64,000 bases of DNA from Tetragenococcus halophilus subsp. flandriensis (GCF_030161475.1 NZ_BSUG01000076.1:82266-146265), one strand, 5' to 3'; positions 9,250 through 18,062 are shown, counted from the first letter of the stretch. Numbers and translations: made by a program. Notes: generated from the sequence alone by a model not told the origin.

Positions 9250-9343
9250 AAAAATAATCGAGTGATATTAAGAGATTTGCTTTTTAATTGTTGTCAATTC
9301 CTAACAATTAATGAAATCCATCAAGTATCGCTCGACTATTTTA
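9250..9343. repeat. Large inverted repeat with nested hairpin
   Basis: Outer arms AAAATAATCGAGTGATATT and its near-reverse-complement (AGTATCGCTCGACTATTTT) are about 55 nt apart. They pair over 19 positions with two G-U pairs and one mismatch on the plus strand. Inside is a perfect 9-bp stem, TTAATTGTT with AACAATTAA. It lies between two convergent genes, but no strong T run follows, so it may be a MITE-like element or structured RNA rather than a simple terminator. Confidence 0.55.
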
Positions 9344-9406
9344 GTATAAAAATTCTTATGTCACGCTTTTTAAGCTAGAACATTACGATAGCTCAGAGCT
9401 TTTTCA

Positions 9407-10840
9407 CTATTCAGGATAAACATCAGCAGGGATTGCTGATTGATATTTCTTACCATTTAATTGTTTCTTATGCTCTTCTTTAGCTTTTTCCAACAATTCA
9501 GGCTGTGTCAATAAATCATAGGCTGTAGTAGCTAAAGTTTTTCCAGCTGCTAAAAGACCTTTGTGTGCAACTGAAGATTTCCCATTAGCTACCCACTGCC
9601 ATGAATGTGGCGCAACGCCTTGTGGTTCGCAACCAATCAAAACTTGCCCGGTAGGACAAACCCAGCTTACATCCCCTACGTCTGTAGAACCTGACGTCTC
9701 TTCAGAAAACACAAGTGGTGCTATTTGTTCAGTAATTGGTAAAGTTCCCAAACGTTGGATTTCCTTTTCGTCAGCTTCTGGTGCTAAATTGCGAGCCCGC
9801 TCGATTAAGCTTTCTTTTACTTCATCTGTTAAAGTATCATAATAACGTTTTGCATAGCTTTGATCTTCATCTGTTAATTGTAGAGAACCATGTTCTTTTA
9901 AGTTTTCATGAATCGCACCGGTAATTGCTTGGTTAGGCACATAGTTATAACAAGCTGAATCAAATTTTGTTTCTAATTCTGTTTCAGTCATCATAGCAGC
10001 CCCTTCTGCTACTTTATTTACACGATCAAAAATAGCTTTAGCTTGTTCAATTTTTGGTGCACGAACAAAATAGTAGAGGGTAGCACTTGGTTGCACGACA
10101 TTTGCGGACTCTCCTCCAGCATCAATAAAGGCATAATGAATGCGACCTTCATCAATGATATGTTCACGTAAAAATTGCACACCTGTATTCATCAACTCAG
10201 CGGCATCAAGCGCACTTCTGCCTTGCTCAGGAGCTGCTGCAGCGTGAGCTGATGCCCCCTTAAAGTGATAGTAGCACTGGTAAACTGCTAAACTGCTTGT
10301 TGCCCAAGCCGCGTTCATATCCATTGGATGCCAAGCAAGGGCACAGTCGATATCATCAAATACGCCATCTCGAGCCATAAAAGCTTTGCCATAGCCACTT
10401 TCTTCTGCTGGACAGCCAAATAGTTTAATTGTGCCTTCCAATTTTTCTTTTTCCATATAGTCTTTGATTCCAACTGCAGCAGTTAAAGCGCCGGTCCCTA
10501 ATAAGTTATGTCCACAACCTTGTCCATTACCGCCGGGAACTTCTGCTTTTTGTTCACCTAAGTCTGCTACCTGGCTTAAATTGGCTAATGCATCATATTC
10601 AGCTAAAATTCCAATTACGGGTTTGCCGCTACCGTAAGTTGTAACAAATGAATGCTGCATATGAGCTACACCTTTTTCCAAGCTAAAGCCTTCTTTTTCT
10701 AAAATACGATAATAAGGTTGCACCGATTTTTCAACAGCAAAACGCGTTTCCGGCGTTCCCCAAATTTCATCAGCCGCATCTGTAAACAACTCTTTTTTTG
10801 CTTCAATTAATTCACTAATTTCTTGTTTTGCATCTTTCAT
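9407..10840 (-). CDS. M20 family amidohydrolase, AbgB-like
   Basis: 477 residues. The sequence matches the AbgB/M20D group (p-aminobenzoyl-glutamate hydrolase subunit B and relatives), which cleave N-acyl amino acids or dipeptide-like amides. Metal-binding and catalytic signatures include ILAEYDAL, GNGQGCGHNLLGTG, GCPAEESGYGKA, WHPMDMN and the dimerisation-domain SAHAAAAPE. The gene starts about 17 nt after the stop of an MFS carrier and runs the same way. Carrier and hydrolase may thus import and split one substrate. E. coli pairs AbgB with AbgA and AbgT, neither present here. The exact substrate is unknown. Confidence 0.85.
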   Translation of the reverse strand: MKDAKQEISELIEAKKELFTDAADEIWGTPETRFAVEKSVQPYYRILEKEGFSLEKGVAHMQHSFVTTYGSGKPVIGILAEYDALANLSQVADLGEQKAEVPGGNGQGCGHNLLGTGALTAAVGIKDYMEKEKLEGTIKLFGCPAEESGYGKAFMARDGVFDDIDCALAWHPMDMNAAWATSSLAVYQCYYHFKGASAHAAAAPEQGRSALDAAELMNTGVQFLREHIIDEGRIHYAFIDAGGESANVVQPSATLYYFVRAPKIEQAKAIFDRVNKVAEGAAMMTETELETKFDSACYNYVPNQAITGAIHENLKEHGSLQLTDEDQSYAKRYYDTLTDEVKESLIERARNLAPEADEKEIQRLGTLPITEQIAPLVFSEETSGSTDVGDVSWVCPTGQVLIGCEPQGVAPHSWQWVANGKSSVAHKGLLAAGKTLATTAYDLLTQPELLEKAKEEHKKQLNGKKYQSAIPADVYPE

Positions 10841-10856
10841 AAATAATAACGCTCCT

Positions 10857-12044
10857 TTATTTTTTTACAGCTAAAATCGTCAGACCACAGGCGATACTTA
10901 CTACTGATAAAAAGCCAAAAGCAAGTATGAATGACCCGTTTCCTATTTCAATCAGTTGACCTAAAATCATAGGGGATAAAAACCCTCCCAATGTACCTCC
11001 AGTATTCACGATCCCAATGGAAGAACCTATAGAATGTTCATCCATGATTTTGTGTGGTAAAGTAAAAATTGCCGTAAAGCCCGATACCACGATCATACTA
11101 AGTAAGATTAATGCCAGCATTGAAAAAATCAAATTATTGGAAAATACAAATAACAATACCAATACAGCAGATATCAACGATACAGCGAAAATAAATCCTT
11201 TTTCTTTACCCAAAAATATTTTTGTCAAAACCGAACCAGCAAAAATCGTTCCCAAGGTTTGAAATACCGCATTAGCAGAAAGTAAATAACCAATTGTGGT
11301 GATATCTAAACTAAATTTTTGTTCCAAAAAAGACGGTAACCATGACATATTTCCGTACATGACGATATTTATTAAAAGCATCGCCAAGAATAAGATCAAT
11401 ACATTTCGGTCTTTCAATAATTTTTTAAAGGAAGCCGAATTTTGTACAGAACCTTTTTTTACAGCTAAATCTTTAGGAACAAAAAGCGCAACCAAAATAA
11501 TTGATAATACAAATAATAATCCCAATGCGATATAGCCATAGCGCCAATTCATACTGATTAAATTAGCCCCTATCGTAAATGCTAAAACACCGCCAATTCC
11601 AGAGGTTGATAACATTAAAGATTGTACAAAAGTACGTCGCTGTTGAGCAAAGTTTTCCGCAACAGCTTTTGAACAACTAGGTGGATAACCTCCATGTCCC
11701 ACACCAGCAAAAAACCGAATGACTAGAAATAGCATAAAGCTACTTACCGCACCAAACGCAAATGAAAAGAATGCAATAATTCCTAGAGATAGTAACAGTA
11801 CCTTTTTTGCACCGATTTTGTCGGCTAGCCAACCGCCTGGGATTTGCATTAATGAATACCCTAAGAAAAATAAAGACATAATCAAACCCGTTTGGTTAGC
11901 CGCTAAATTATATTCCGAAGCAATCGGAATAATTGCAGTAGAGATCATTGTTTTATCCATATATACCATAGAATAACCGATCATTAACGCAGCAATAATT
12001 CCAAAGGTATTTTTGGATTTTACCTGATCAACATTTGTTTCCAA
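10857..12044 (-). CDS. MFS transporter
   Basis: About 395 residues with twelve predicted transmembrane helices. The MFS loop signature GWLADKIGAKKVLL lies between helices 2 and 3. I prefer the TTG start at 12044, which has GGGAG about 9 nt upstream; the longer frame to 12095 adds a basic stretch that contains this ribosome site. The first helix then follows VKSKNTFGIIAALMIGYSMVYMD, typical of the anion:cation symporter branch (sugar acids, organic anions). It is the first gene of an operon with the AbgB-like hydrolase, so uptake of an N-acyl amino acid or related amide is plausible. A cre-like site lies about 80 nt upstream. Confidence 0.85.
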   Translation of the reverse strand: METNVDQVKSKNTFGIIAALMIGYSMVYMDKTMISTAIIPIASEYNLAANQTGLIMSLFFLGYSLMQIPGGWLADKIGAKKVLLLSLGIIAFFSFAFGAVSSFMLFLVIRFFAGVGHGGYPPSCSKAVAENFAQQRRTFVQSLMLSTSGIGGVLAFTIGANLISMNWRYGYIALGLLFVLSIILVALFVPKDLAVKKGSVQNSASFKKLLKDRNVLILFLAMLLINIVMYGNMSWLPSFLEQKFSLDITTIGYLLSANAVFQTLGTIFAGSVLTKIFLGKEKGFIFAVSLISAVLVLLFVFSNNLIFSMLALILLSMIVVSGFTAIFTLPHKIMDEHSIGSSIGIVNTGGTLGGFLSPMILGQLIEIGNGSFILAFGFLSVVSIACGLTILAVKK

Positions 12045-12119
12045 ATTTTTACACTCCCTTTTAAATATATTTGTAAGTATCCTTAAAAGATACAAAAATT
12101 TTTTCTAACACCTTGAAAA

Positions 12120-12133
12120 TAAAAGCGCTTTCT
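12120..12133. promoter_or_regulatory. Candidate cre (CcpA) site upstream of the MFS-AbgB operon
   Basis: AGAAAGCGCTTTTA on the minus strand matches 12 of 14 positions of TGWAANCGNTNWCA and lies 76-89 nt upstream of the TTG start. Confidence 0.4.
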
Positions 12134-12387
12134 AAATAAAATATTTTTTTATAAAAGCAGTATTTTTTTGGTGGAAATTACAAGACGTATTATAGAAAGC
12201 CTCGTTTTACTATATCCATCAAAAAGTTTTTCTCTTATTCTTTTATTATAACGCGTCCTATGAAAAAACATAGTTGAAATAAAAAGTAAAATTCCACAAG
12301 TCCATAATAAAAAGTGAAAGTTAGCGCTCTATGTTTAAAAATAATAGACTAACCCAAATATCAAAACTGTTAGTGGGATATCAGACA

Positions 12388-12594
12388 ATGTGCCACCAAT
12401 CTTTAAATTATTGGTGGTAACTTCTTCGATGTACCTCCAATCCTTAATTTATTGGTGGTAACTCCCTCGATGTGCCACCAATAAATTATATTATTGGTGG
12501 CAACTCACTCGATGTACCTCCAATCTTTATACTATTGGTGGCAACTTACTTGATGTACCTCCAATAATTATAAATAATAGTGGAATATCTGAGG
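12388..12594. repeat. Tandem array of about five 41-42 bp units, each an inverted repeat
   Basis: Units begin at about 12388, 12429, 12470, 12512 and 12553, each opening ATGTGCC or ATGTACC. Most contain CCACCAAT (or CCTCCAAT) and ATTGGTGG arms around an AT-rich 8-14 nt centre. The last unit is degenerate. It occupies most of the 700-nt gap between the MFS and PTS genes. Degenerate copies recur at 52733-52830. Confidence 0.85.
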
Positions 12595-12667
12595 AGAAAC
12601 GAATGATTTTCAGTTAAGAAAACTATTCCTGTTACTATCAAGTCTCAATCAATTTTTACACTTAAAA

Positions 12668-12713
12668 AAATAAAGGTTTCGCAAAACACGATAATGGTTT
12701 TGCGAAACCTTGT
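12668..12713 (-). terminator. Terminator of the EIIC_2 gene
   Basis: Perfect 15-bp stem (AAGGTTTCGCAAAAC with GTTTTGCGAAACCTT), followed on the minus strand by ATTTTTTT. Confidence 0.9.
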
Positions 12714-12740
12714 CTTCACTATTATTAGCTGTTAAATTTA

Positions 12741-13778
12741 TTAGCCCAAAAACTCAAATACTTCTTGTCGGTTATATAAATTCAATACTTTCTCACAGGC
12801 ATATTGCGAAACGATTGCGGCAAGTGCTGGAACAATGATCCAAAAAATAAGTGCCATAATCGGTGCTTGTCCACCTTCAATCGCTGCAAAAGGCCCTACC
12901 AAACCTACTAAACCAAAACCCGCAGAAGACGGCGTTCCTGTAATCCCCAAAAGTGCAACTGGCAGGGCAGAAACAATCGCTGTGAAAAAGCATGGTACCA
13001 AAATTATTGGTTTACGGAATAAATTGGGCATCATCATTTTCATTGCGCCTAAAGCAATCGCAATAGTAATTCCTGATTTATTGATTCGCCATGAATTAAC
13101 CACCAAAACAATCGTAGTTGCACCCACGCCCATTGCTGCAGCTCCTGCAGCAACACCATCTAACTGAATCGCTAAACCAATTGCGATAGTCGAGATTGGA
13201 GAGATAATCAACAGAGCAAATGAACAAGAAATTAAAATACTCATTAAAACAGGTTGTAAAGTCGTAAATGTATTAATAGCAGTTCCAATAGCTGCAGAAA
13301 TAGCTGTAATATATGGATATATATAAAGACCAATTAAACTCGCCCCTGTACCAACAACGATAGGAGTACCTATAATTTCAACCGAACCAAATTTATCTCC
13401 GATGAGTAAAATCAAACCTACAGCAACTGCCGCAGTTATCATTGTATTGATAATATCACCTGTACCAGCGCCAATAAACGCTCCTGCTTCATCATCAAAT
13501 TGGATGGAACCAGAACCAATCAAAGCTGCCACACCGACAACAGACATCCGCATAGGATTTAAATTAAATTGCAATCCAATCAAAAATCCAATAACTGCTG
13601 GTGTCGCAATTTGGAAAAGTTCAGTTGTCTGCGTCCAAGTAACTGCAAAAGAATTATCACCAAACGCACCTAAAATGACAGATAATACCGCATTGGGAAT
13701 CAACCCAACAATAATTCCTGTTGCTGTTCCTGCTAATATTTTATTCAAAAACCTTTTCGGTGTTAGTGCTTCTTCCAT
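12741..13778 (-). CDS. PTS EIIC_2-family membrane permease
   Basis: 345 residues, almost entirely hydrophobic, with about ten transmembrane segments rich in Gly and Ala. Blocks such as GTATGIIVGLIPNA, IATPAVIGFLIGLQF and GITGTPSSAGFGLVGLVGP are characteristic of the stand-alone PTS_EIIC_2 family found in Bacillota. No EIIA or EIIB is encoded nearby. The family is poorly characterised: it may work with cytosolic PTS proteins from elsewhere or act as a non-PTS carrier. GAAAGGAAG precedes the ATG. It is monocistronic, with csRNA-like copy 3 upstream on the same strand (13988). Confidence 0.85.
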   Translation of the reverse strand: MEEALTPKRFLNKILAGTATGIIVGLIPNAVLSVILGAFGDNSFAVTWTQTTELFQIATPAVIGFLIGLQFNLNPMRMSVVGVAALIGSGSIQFDDEAGAFIGAGTGDIINTMITAAVAVGLILLIGDKFGSVEIIGTPIVVGTGASLIGLYIYPYITAISAAIGTAINTFTTLQPVLMSILISCSFALLIISPISTIAIGLAIQLDGVAAGAAAMGVGATTIVLVVNSWRINKSGITIAIALGAMKMMMPNLFRKPIILVPCFFTAIVSALPVALLGITGTPSSAGFGLVGLVGPFAAIEGGQAPIMALIFWIIVPALAAIVSQYACEKVLNLYNRQEVFEFLG

Positions 13779-13987
13779 AATTTTCGCTTCCTTTCAATTC
13801 CTATAAATTTTCTCAAACTTTATAATAAGCCTTCTGCTATTTTCTAGAGTTAAATTGAAAATTTTCAGAATTTTTATTTATCGATTATTATAACGAAAGC
13901 AAATTTAAATTGCAATAGAATTGTCTGAAAATAATGAATATACAGATAATTTTTTTCAGCTAATAAGCGCTTTCCTATGAAAAGTCA

Positions 13988-14067
13988 AAAAAATCCCGCC
14001 AGCATACCACTGACGGGAAAGGAGTTAAAATGAAAAAGTGTTTATTAGGGTTGTTTCGTTGGTATAT
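13988..14067 (-). ncRNA. csRNA/LhrC-like small RNA, copy 3
   Basis: Third copy, about 6 kb from the other two. It has the same anti-SD/anti-AUG segment, the same CCCGCCAG/CTGACGGG stem as copy 1 but a different loop, and a T run on the minus strand. A TTATTC hexamer, 17 nt and TATAAA form a plausible promoter. On the plus strand the copy carries one extra T, which opens a 21-codon frame that is closed in the other two. That argues the conserved product is RNA, not peptide. Confidence 0.6.
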
Positions 14068-14151
14068 TTATAATGTAACGAAGAAATATGAATAAATTGT
14101 GATAATTATTTTCTAAAAGCATTAAATTTATCCTATTTCATTTCCTTTTAT

Positions 14152-14221
14152 AAAAAAGAGCGTTGAGAAAGAATCTTGGAGAATTATACACAATGTGTTT
14201 TGTGTGCCCAACGCTCTTTAT
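14152..14221. terminator. Long hairpin, terminator-like
   Basis: Outer arms AAAGAGCGTTG and CAACGCTCTTT enclose about 43 nt that contain an inner ACACAA/TTGTGT hairpin. On the minus strand it ends in a T run. It lies 170 nt beyond the SGNH hydrolase stop, so it could terminate that transcript or be a small structured RNA. Confidence 0.5.
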
Positions 14222-14394
14222 TTATTAATGATATCACTTACAAACTTAAAAAGATAGCACGTTTTTTAAATTAAAAACATAAATTATCACGAGCACTGGA
14301 CAAATCAGTTTATTTGGATGTTACAAAGAAAATGACGTGCAATTTAGACATTGTTTAATAAATAATAATTGGTGCTTTTTTGTCATACAACTTT

Positions 14395-15123
14395 TTAATC
14401 TTCTTCGGTGATTTGTTGGTAAAACAATTCTGCTAAGGCTTCTGATCCATTTTCGTCTGGATGAATGCCATCAGGGAAATATTCCGAATGATTCTGCATT
14501 TCTTCATAGACATCAACAAATTCCAGATTGAACTCATTTGCGGTTTCTTCTACTACATCTCGCACGTTAATAACAACGCCTGGATCAATAGAACCACTGA
14601 TCACATCATTTTCAATAAAAGCTGGTGGTGGTGAGGCTAAGATAATCCTAGAAACACTTGCTAGATCCTGATAATTTTTAAGAAGTGCTTCATATTCCTC
14701 TTTAAATTGATCTGCACCATTCCAATTAGTCGCCTTTGTATCATTGGTGCCCAACATAATAATAACAATCTCTGGATTAAAATCTAAGCTTTCTTCATAC
14801 TCTTCTGTCGTTTCATAAGGAAAATCGCTAGAAGATTGGGCAGCGTAATTTGACACGCCAAAATTGTGCACTGCATAGCCCTCTCCTAGTAAGTTCTCTA
14901 ATTTTTCAGGATAAAAATCACCTTCGGTTGCTGCAATATACATATCATAGGTAATACTATCGCCAACAGCCGCAATCCGTGTATCACTAGCATCCACATC
15001 TTCACTCTCATTATCAGGACTTGACCTAGCATTAAAGTAAAATATTACAGCAAAAATAATAACAAGCAGGAGTAAAGTAAATAAAACGATATTCATCCAT
15101 TTTTTTCTGAATAAGTTTTTCAT
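14395..15123 (-). CDS. Membrane-anchored or secreted SGNH/GDSL hydrolase
   Basis: 242 residues. A basic N-terminus and one hydrophobic helix (about 11-30) act as signal or anchor, so the catalytic domain lies outside the cell. Block I is AAVGDSITYD, with the nucleophilic serine at about 56. Block III is LGTNDT, with the oxyanion asparagine, and block V is DGIHPDENG, with the catalytic Asp-x-x-His. These give an intact SGNH triad. Substrates in the family include acyl or acetyl esters on lipids and cell-wall glycans. No partner gene helps to choose. GGGAG precedes the ATG. Confidence 0.88.
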   Translation of the reverse strand: MKNLFRKKWMNIVLFTLLLLVIIFAVIFYFNARSSPDNESEDVDASDTRIAAVGDSITYDMYIAATEGDFYPEKLENLLGEGYAVHNFGVSNYAAQSSSDFPYETTEEYEESLDFNPEIVIIMLGTNDTKATNWNGADQFKEEYEALLKNYQDLASVSRIILASPPPAFIENDVISGSIDPGVVINVRDVVEETANEFNLEFVDVYEEMQNHSEYFPDGIHPDENGSEALAELFYQQITEED

Positions 15124-15185
15124 AGAATGGCTCCCTTTTTATATAAGGATACACAACTTTATTCACTTTTTAAACAAATCAGCTA

Positions 15186-15223
15186 AAAAAGCTAAGATAA
15201 ACATCAACTGTTCACCTTAGCTT
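15186..15223 (-). terminator. Terminator of the deo operon
   Basis: AAGCTAAG/CTTAGCTT arms followed by TTTTTT on the minus strand, directly after the deoR stop. Confidence 0.8.
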
Positions 15224-15230
15224 GTCATTT

Positions 15231-16184
15231 TTATACTGCGAAATTCATTAAATTCTGAGCTAGAACTGAGTCGAAAATACCATGATTGGCATAACCTGCC
15301 TTTAGTACTGCATGAACTGCCGCAGCTTTTTTAGTGCCGCCCGCAACCAAAATAGAGTACTCTTTCTTTTTCAGTTCTGTTAACTCAATGCCAACTGTAC
15401 GATGATCTAACTCATGATTAACTAGCTGCCCCTGTCCATCGATAAAACGTGACACAATATCGCCTACAGCTTCATCTCGTAGTTTTTTCTTTTGCTTTTC
15501 ATCTAAATAGCCCAAATTAAAAAGTAAAGCATCCTTACGCACAGAACCAACTGTAAATAATGCAATATTGGCTTTTTTTCCAAGATTTAAAATTGACCTG
15601 ATAAAACGATCTTGTTCGACAAACTCTTTAGTCGTTTGACTGTCAAAGAAGGTAGGTAAAGGCAGATGTTGTGCCTGAGCATTAAAAGCATTGGCTAATT
15701 CATTGATGCTTTCATAGGCGTAAGTTTTTTCATGGTCAAAACTAAAACCTCCCTTTAGCTGGACAGTTTGAACACCTGTGATCTCCTGTTTTTCTAGGTG
15801 AGATGTCACCGCATGAATCGTTTTCCCCCACCCAATACCAATAATATCTGTCGGTTGTACAATTTTTGTTAAATACAAGGCAGTATAGGCACCCAGTCGG
15901 TCAAGCATTGTCTTTTGCGATTGATACTGGTCAGGTACCACTTGAATACTTGCTTCATATTTTTCGCTCAAAGCTTCTGCCAAAGACTGAAAATCGACAA
16001 AAGGATTTTCTACCTTAATTTTAACCAAACCTTCTTCTTTAGCAATTTGTAAAGACCGTGAAATTGTTGGTCGAGACACCTGCAACTTTTCTGCAATCGC
16101 AGTTTGACCAAGATTTTCTTCATAGTAAAGCTTGGCAATTGTCATCGCTTGTTTTAGTTTGGCTTTTTCATCCTTTTTTGCCAT
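15231..16184 (-). CDS. deoR: Deoxyribonucleoside regulator, SorC/DeoR (Bacillus type)
   Basis: About 317 residues. An N-terminal helix-turn-helix (NLGQTAIAEKLQVSRPTISRSLQIA) is followed by a sugar-binding domain with IGIGWGKTIHAV, FTVGSV and ILVAGGTKKAAAVHA blocks. This is the SorC-type regulator that Bacillus calls DeoR. It represses deo genes until deoxyribose-5-phosphate binds. I took the ATG at 16184, which has GGTGG 6 nt upstream; the ATG at 16196 lacks a ribosome site. It is the last gene of deoC-deoB-deoR and starts within about 15 nt of deoB's stop. A matching operator lies upstream of deoC, so it is probably autoregulated. Confidence 0.88.
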   Translation of the reverse strand: MAKKDEKAKLKQAMTIAKLYYEENLGQTAIAEKLQVSRPTISRSLQIAKEEGLVKIKVENPFVDFQSLAEALSEKYEASIQVVPDQYQSQKTMLDRLGAYTALYLTKIVQPTDIIGIGWGKTIHAVTSHLEKQEITGVQTVQLKGGFSFDHEKTYAYESINELANAFNAQAQHLPLPTFFDSQTTKEFVEQDRFIRSILNLGKKANIALFTVGSVRKDALLFNLGYLDEKQKKKLRDEAVGDIVSRFIDGQGQLVNHELDHRTVGIELTELKKKEYSILVAGGTKKAAAVHAVLKAGYANHGIFDSVLAQNLMNFAV

Positions 16185-16199
16185 TTTTTCCACCATCTT

Positions 16200-17387
16200 C
16201 TAAATCAATTCTGACAAAAAACTCTTTCCATTGGCTGTTCCTTCTACACTAAAGTTGTCTAATACTGTGGCACCAAGATCTGAGAAGGTATCTCGTACGC
16301 CTAAACTGCCATTTTTTTCCATACTTGGAGAATACGCCAGAAGTGGTACTTGTTCTCTCGTATGGTCTGTTCCCTTAAATCCAGGATCATTTCCATGGTC
16401 AGCTGTAATCAGCAATAAGTCATCTTCTTTTAGTTCTTCTAATACAGTCGCCAAACGTTGATCAAAATCCATCAAAGCTTGTCCAAAACCAATAGGGTTA
16501 CGACGATGACCATACATCGAATCAAAATCTACCAAGTTGACAAAGCAAAATCCATTAAAATCTTGTGTCATCACATGATCGACATGATCCATACCGTCCA
16601 TATTATCTTCATTATGATAAACTTCATCTAGACCATTTCCAGAAAAAATATCGCTGATTTTTCCTATCCCGATCGTTTTTATATTATTTTTTTGTAGATA
16701 ATCCAAATCTGTTTGACCCGTTGGCTCTAATGAATAATCATGGCGATGAGAGGTCCGCGTAAAATCATCTTTATTTGTGCCCACATAAGGGCGAGCGATC
16801 ACACGTCCTAAAGTATATTTGGGTCCATTAACCAAACTACGAGCATACTCACAAATCCGATATAATTCTTCTAAAGGAATCACTTCTTCGTGTGCCGCAA
16901 TTTGTAAAACAGAATCACCAGAAGTATAAATAATCAGATCTCCTGTTTCTAATTGGTGTTCGCCTAATTCTTCAATAATTTTTGTACCTGAAGCGGGACG
17001 ATTCCCCACAATTTTACGACCAGAAAAATCCGCTATTTTAGCTAATAGTTCATCAGGGAAACCTTCAGGAAAAAAATCTAATGGTTGGGTAACAGGAAGT
17101 CCCATCATTTCCCAATGACCATCCATACTATCTTTACCGGCTGAAACTTCTGTCATTTTGCCATAATAGCCTAACGGACTGTCAATTGCAGGAACGCCTT
17201 CAATTGCTTTTTCGCGCAAATTTGAAAGTCCCATTTTTTGTAAATTAGGTAATGCAAGCTTTCCTTTATAAGCTTCGCCGACATGACCTAAAGTATCCGA
17301 ACCCACGTCATCAAACTTATCTGCATCCGGTGCAGCACCTGTTCCTACTGAGTCTAATACAATCGTAAAAATTCGTTTGTAACTCAT
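16200..17387 (-). CDS. deoB: Phosphopentomutase
   Basis: 395 residues, standard DeoB length. The enzyme interconverts deoxyribose-1-phosphate and deoxyribose-5-phosphate, feeding nucleoside sugars to DeoC. It belongs to the alkaline-phosphatase superfamily. The metal site and phosphorylated threonine region are seen in [41 protein letters not shown] and [15 protein letters not shown] lies 10 nt before the ATG. It begins 15 nt after deoC. Confidence 0.96.
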   Translation of the reverse strand: MSYKRIFTIVLDSVGTGAAPDADKFDDVGSDTLGHVGEAYKGKLALPNLQKMGLSNLREKAIEGVPAIDSPLGYYGKMTEVSAGKDSMDGHWEMMGLPVTQPLDFFPEGFPDELLAKIADFSGRKIVGNRPASGTKIIEELGEHQLETGDLIIYTSGDSVLQIAAHEEVIPLEELYRICEYARSLVNGPKYTLGRVIARPYVGTNKDDFTRTSHRHDYSLEPTGQTDLDYLQKNNIKTIGIGKISDIFSGNGLDEVYHNEDNMDGMDHVDHVMTQDFNGFCFVNLVDFDSMYGHRRNPIGFGQALMDFDQRLATVLEELKEDDLLLITADHGNDPGFKGTDHTREQVPLLAYSPSMEKNGSLGVRDTFSDLGATVLDNFSVEGTANGKSFLSELI

Positions 17388-17402
17388 TTATTGTTTTCCT
17401 CC

Positions 17403-18062
17403 TCAAGCTAAAATTTTCTTGGTCGCACTAACGCCTAAGCGACTTGCACCCGCTTCAATCATTGCAATAGCTTCATCATAACTATGGATACCACCAGAAG
17501 CCTTCACGCCTAAACGATCGCCAACGGTTTCGCGCATTAGACGAACATCTTCTGTTTTTGCCCCAGCTGAACTAAATCCTGTCGAAGTCTTAACAAAATC
17601 AGCTTTGGCACTTTCCGCTAGTTGGCAAGCTTTAACTATCTTTTCTTCATTAAGAAAAGAAGTTTCAATAATTACTTTTAATGTTTTATCTTGATCATGA
17701 ACAACATTGGCAACTGCCACAATGTCACCTTCAACAGCTTCATCATTTTCGCTAAGAAGTTGACCGATGTTAATCACCATATCGATTTCATCAGCACCTT
17801 TTTTAATAGCAGACTCTGCTTCTGCAACCTTAGCTTCTGTGGTCATTGCTCCTAAGGGAAATCCAACAACTACGCAAGTTTCAATATTAGTATCAGCCAA
17901 TCTTTCTTTTACAAAAGAAGCCCAGTAAGAGTTCACACAAACAGCCGCTGTATTGAATTCTTTTGCCTCTTCACAAGTTTGTTGGATCTGTTCTTTAGTT
18001 GCGTTTGCTTGCAAATTTGTATGATCCAAATAAGCAGCCAATTCTTCTTTTTTCAATGTCAT
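17403..18062 (-). CDS. deoC: Deoxyribose-phosphate aldolase
   Basis: 219 residues. It cleaves deoxyribose-5-phosphate to acetaldehyde and glyceraldehyde-3-phosphate through a Schiff base. The catalytic lysine is in DFVKTSTGF (about 158). The assisting acidic residue is in DEIDMVIN and the second lysine in VKASGGI. AAAGGGG precedes the ATG. It is the first gene of the deo operon, with a clear promoter and a DeoR operator upstream. No nucleoside phosphorylase or uptake gene is present, so substrates must enter through genes elsewhere. Confidence 0.96.
   Translation of the reverse strand: MTLKKEELAAYLDHTNLQANATKEQIQQTCEEAKEFNTAAVCVNSYWASFVKERLADTNIETCVVVGFPLGAMTTEAKVAEAESAIKKGADEIDMVINIGQLLSENDEAVEGDIVAVANVVHDQDKTLKVIIETSFLNEEKIVKACQLAESAKADFVKTSTGFSSAGAKTEDVRLMRETVGDRLGVKASGGIHSYDEAIAMIEAGASRLGVSATKKILA

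Noticed and set aside
12388..12594. CRISPR array
   Set aside because: The units are contiguous tandem copies with no unique spacers, the dyads differ between units, and no cas genes are nearby.
13402..13806. 134-codon plus-strand ORF antisense to the EIIC_2 gene
   Set aside because: It mirrors a hydrophobic Ala/Gly-rich gene, has no ribosome site and no recognisable motif.
13962..13980. Possible cre site (AAGCGCTTTCC) upstream of the EIIC_2 gene
   Set aside because: It matches only about 11 of 14 consensus positions and lies nearly 190 nt upstream.
14031..14096. Plus-strand 21-codon ORF (starting MKKCLLGLFRW) behind AAAGGAG in csRNA-like copy 3
   Set aside because: In copies 1 and 2 a one-base difference closes the frame after five codons. 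The SD-ATG resemblance is explained by the minus-strand anti-SD segment.
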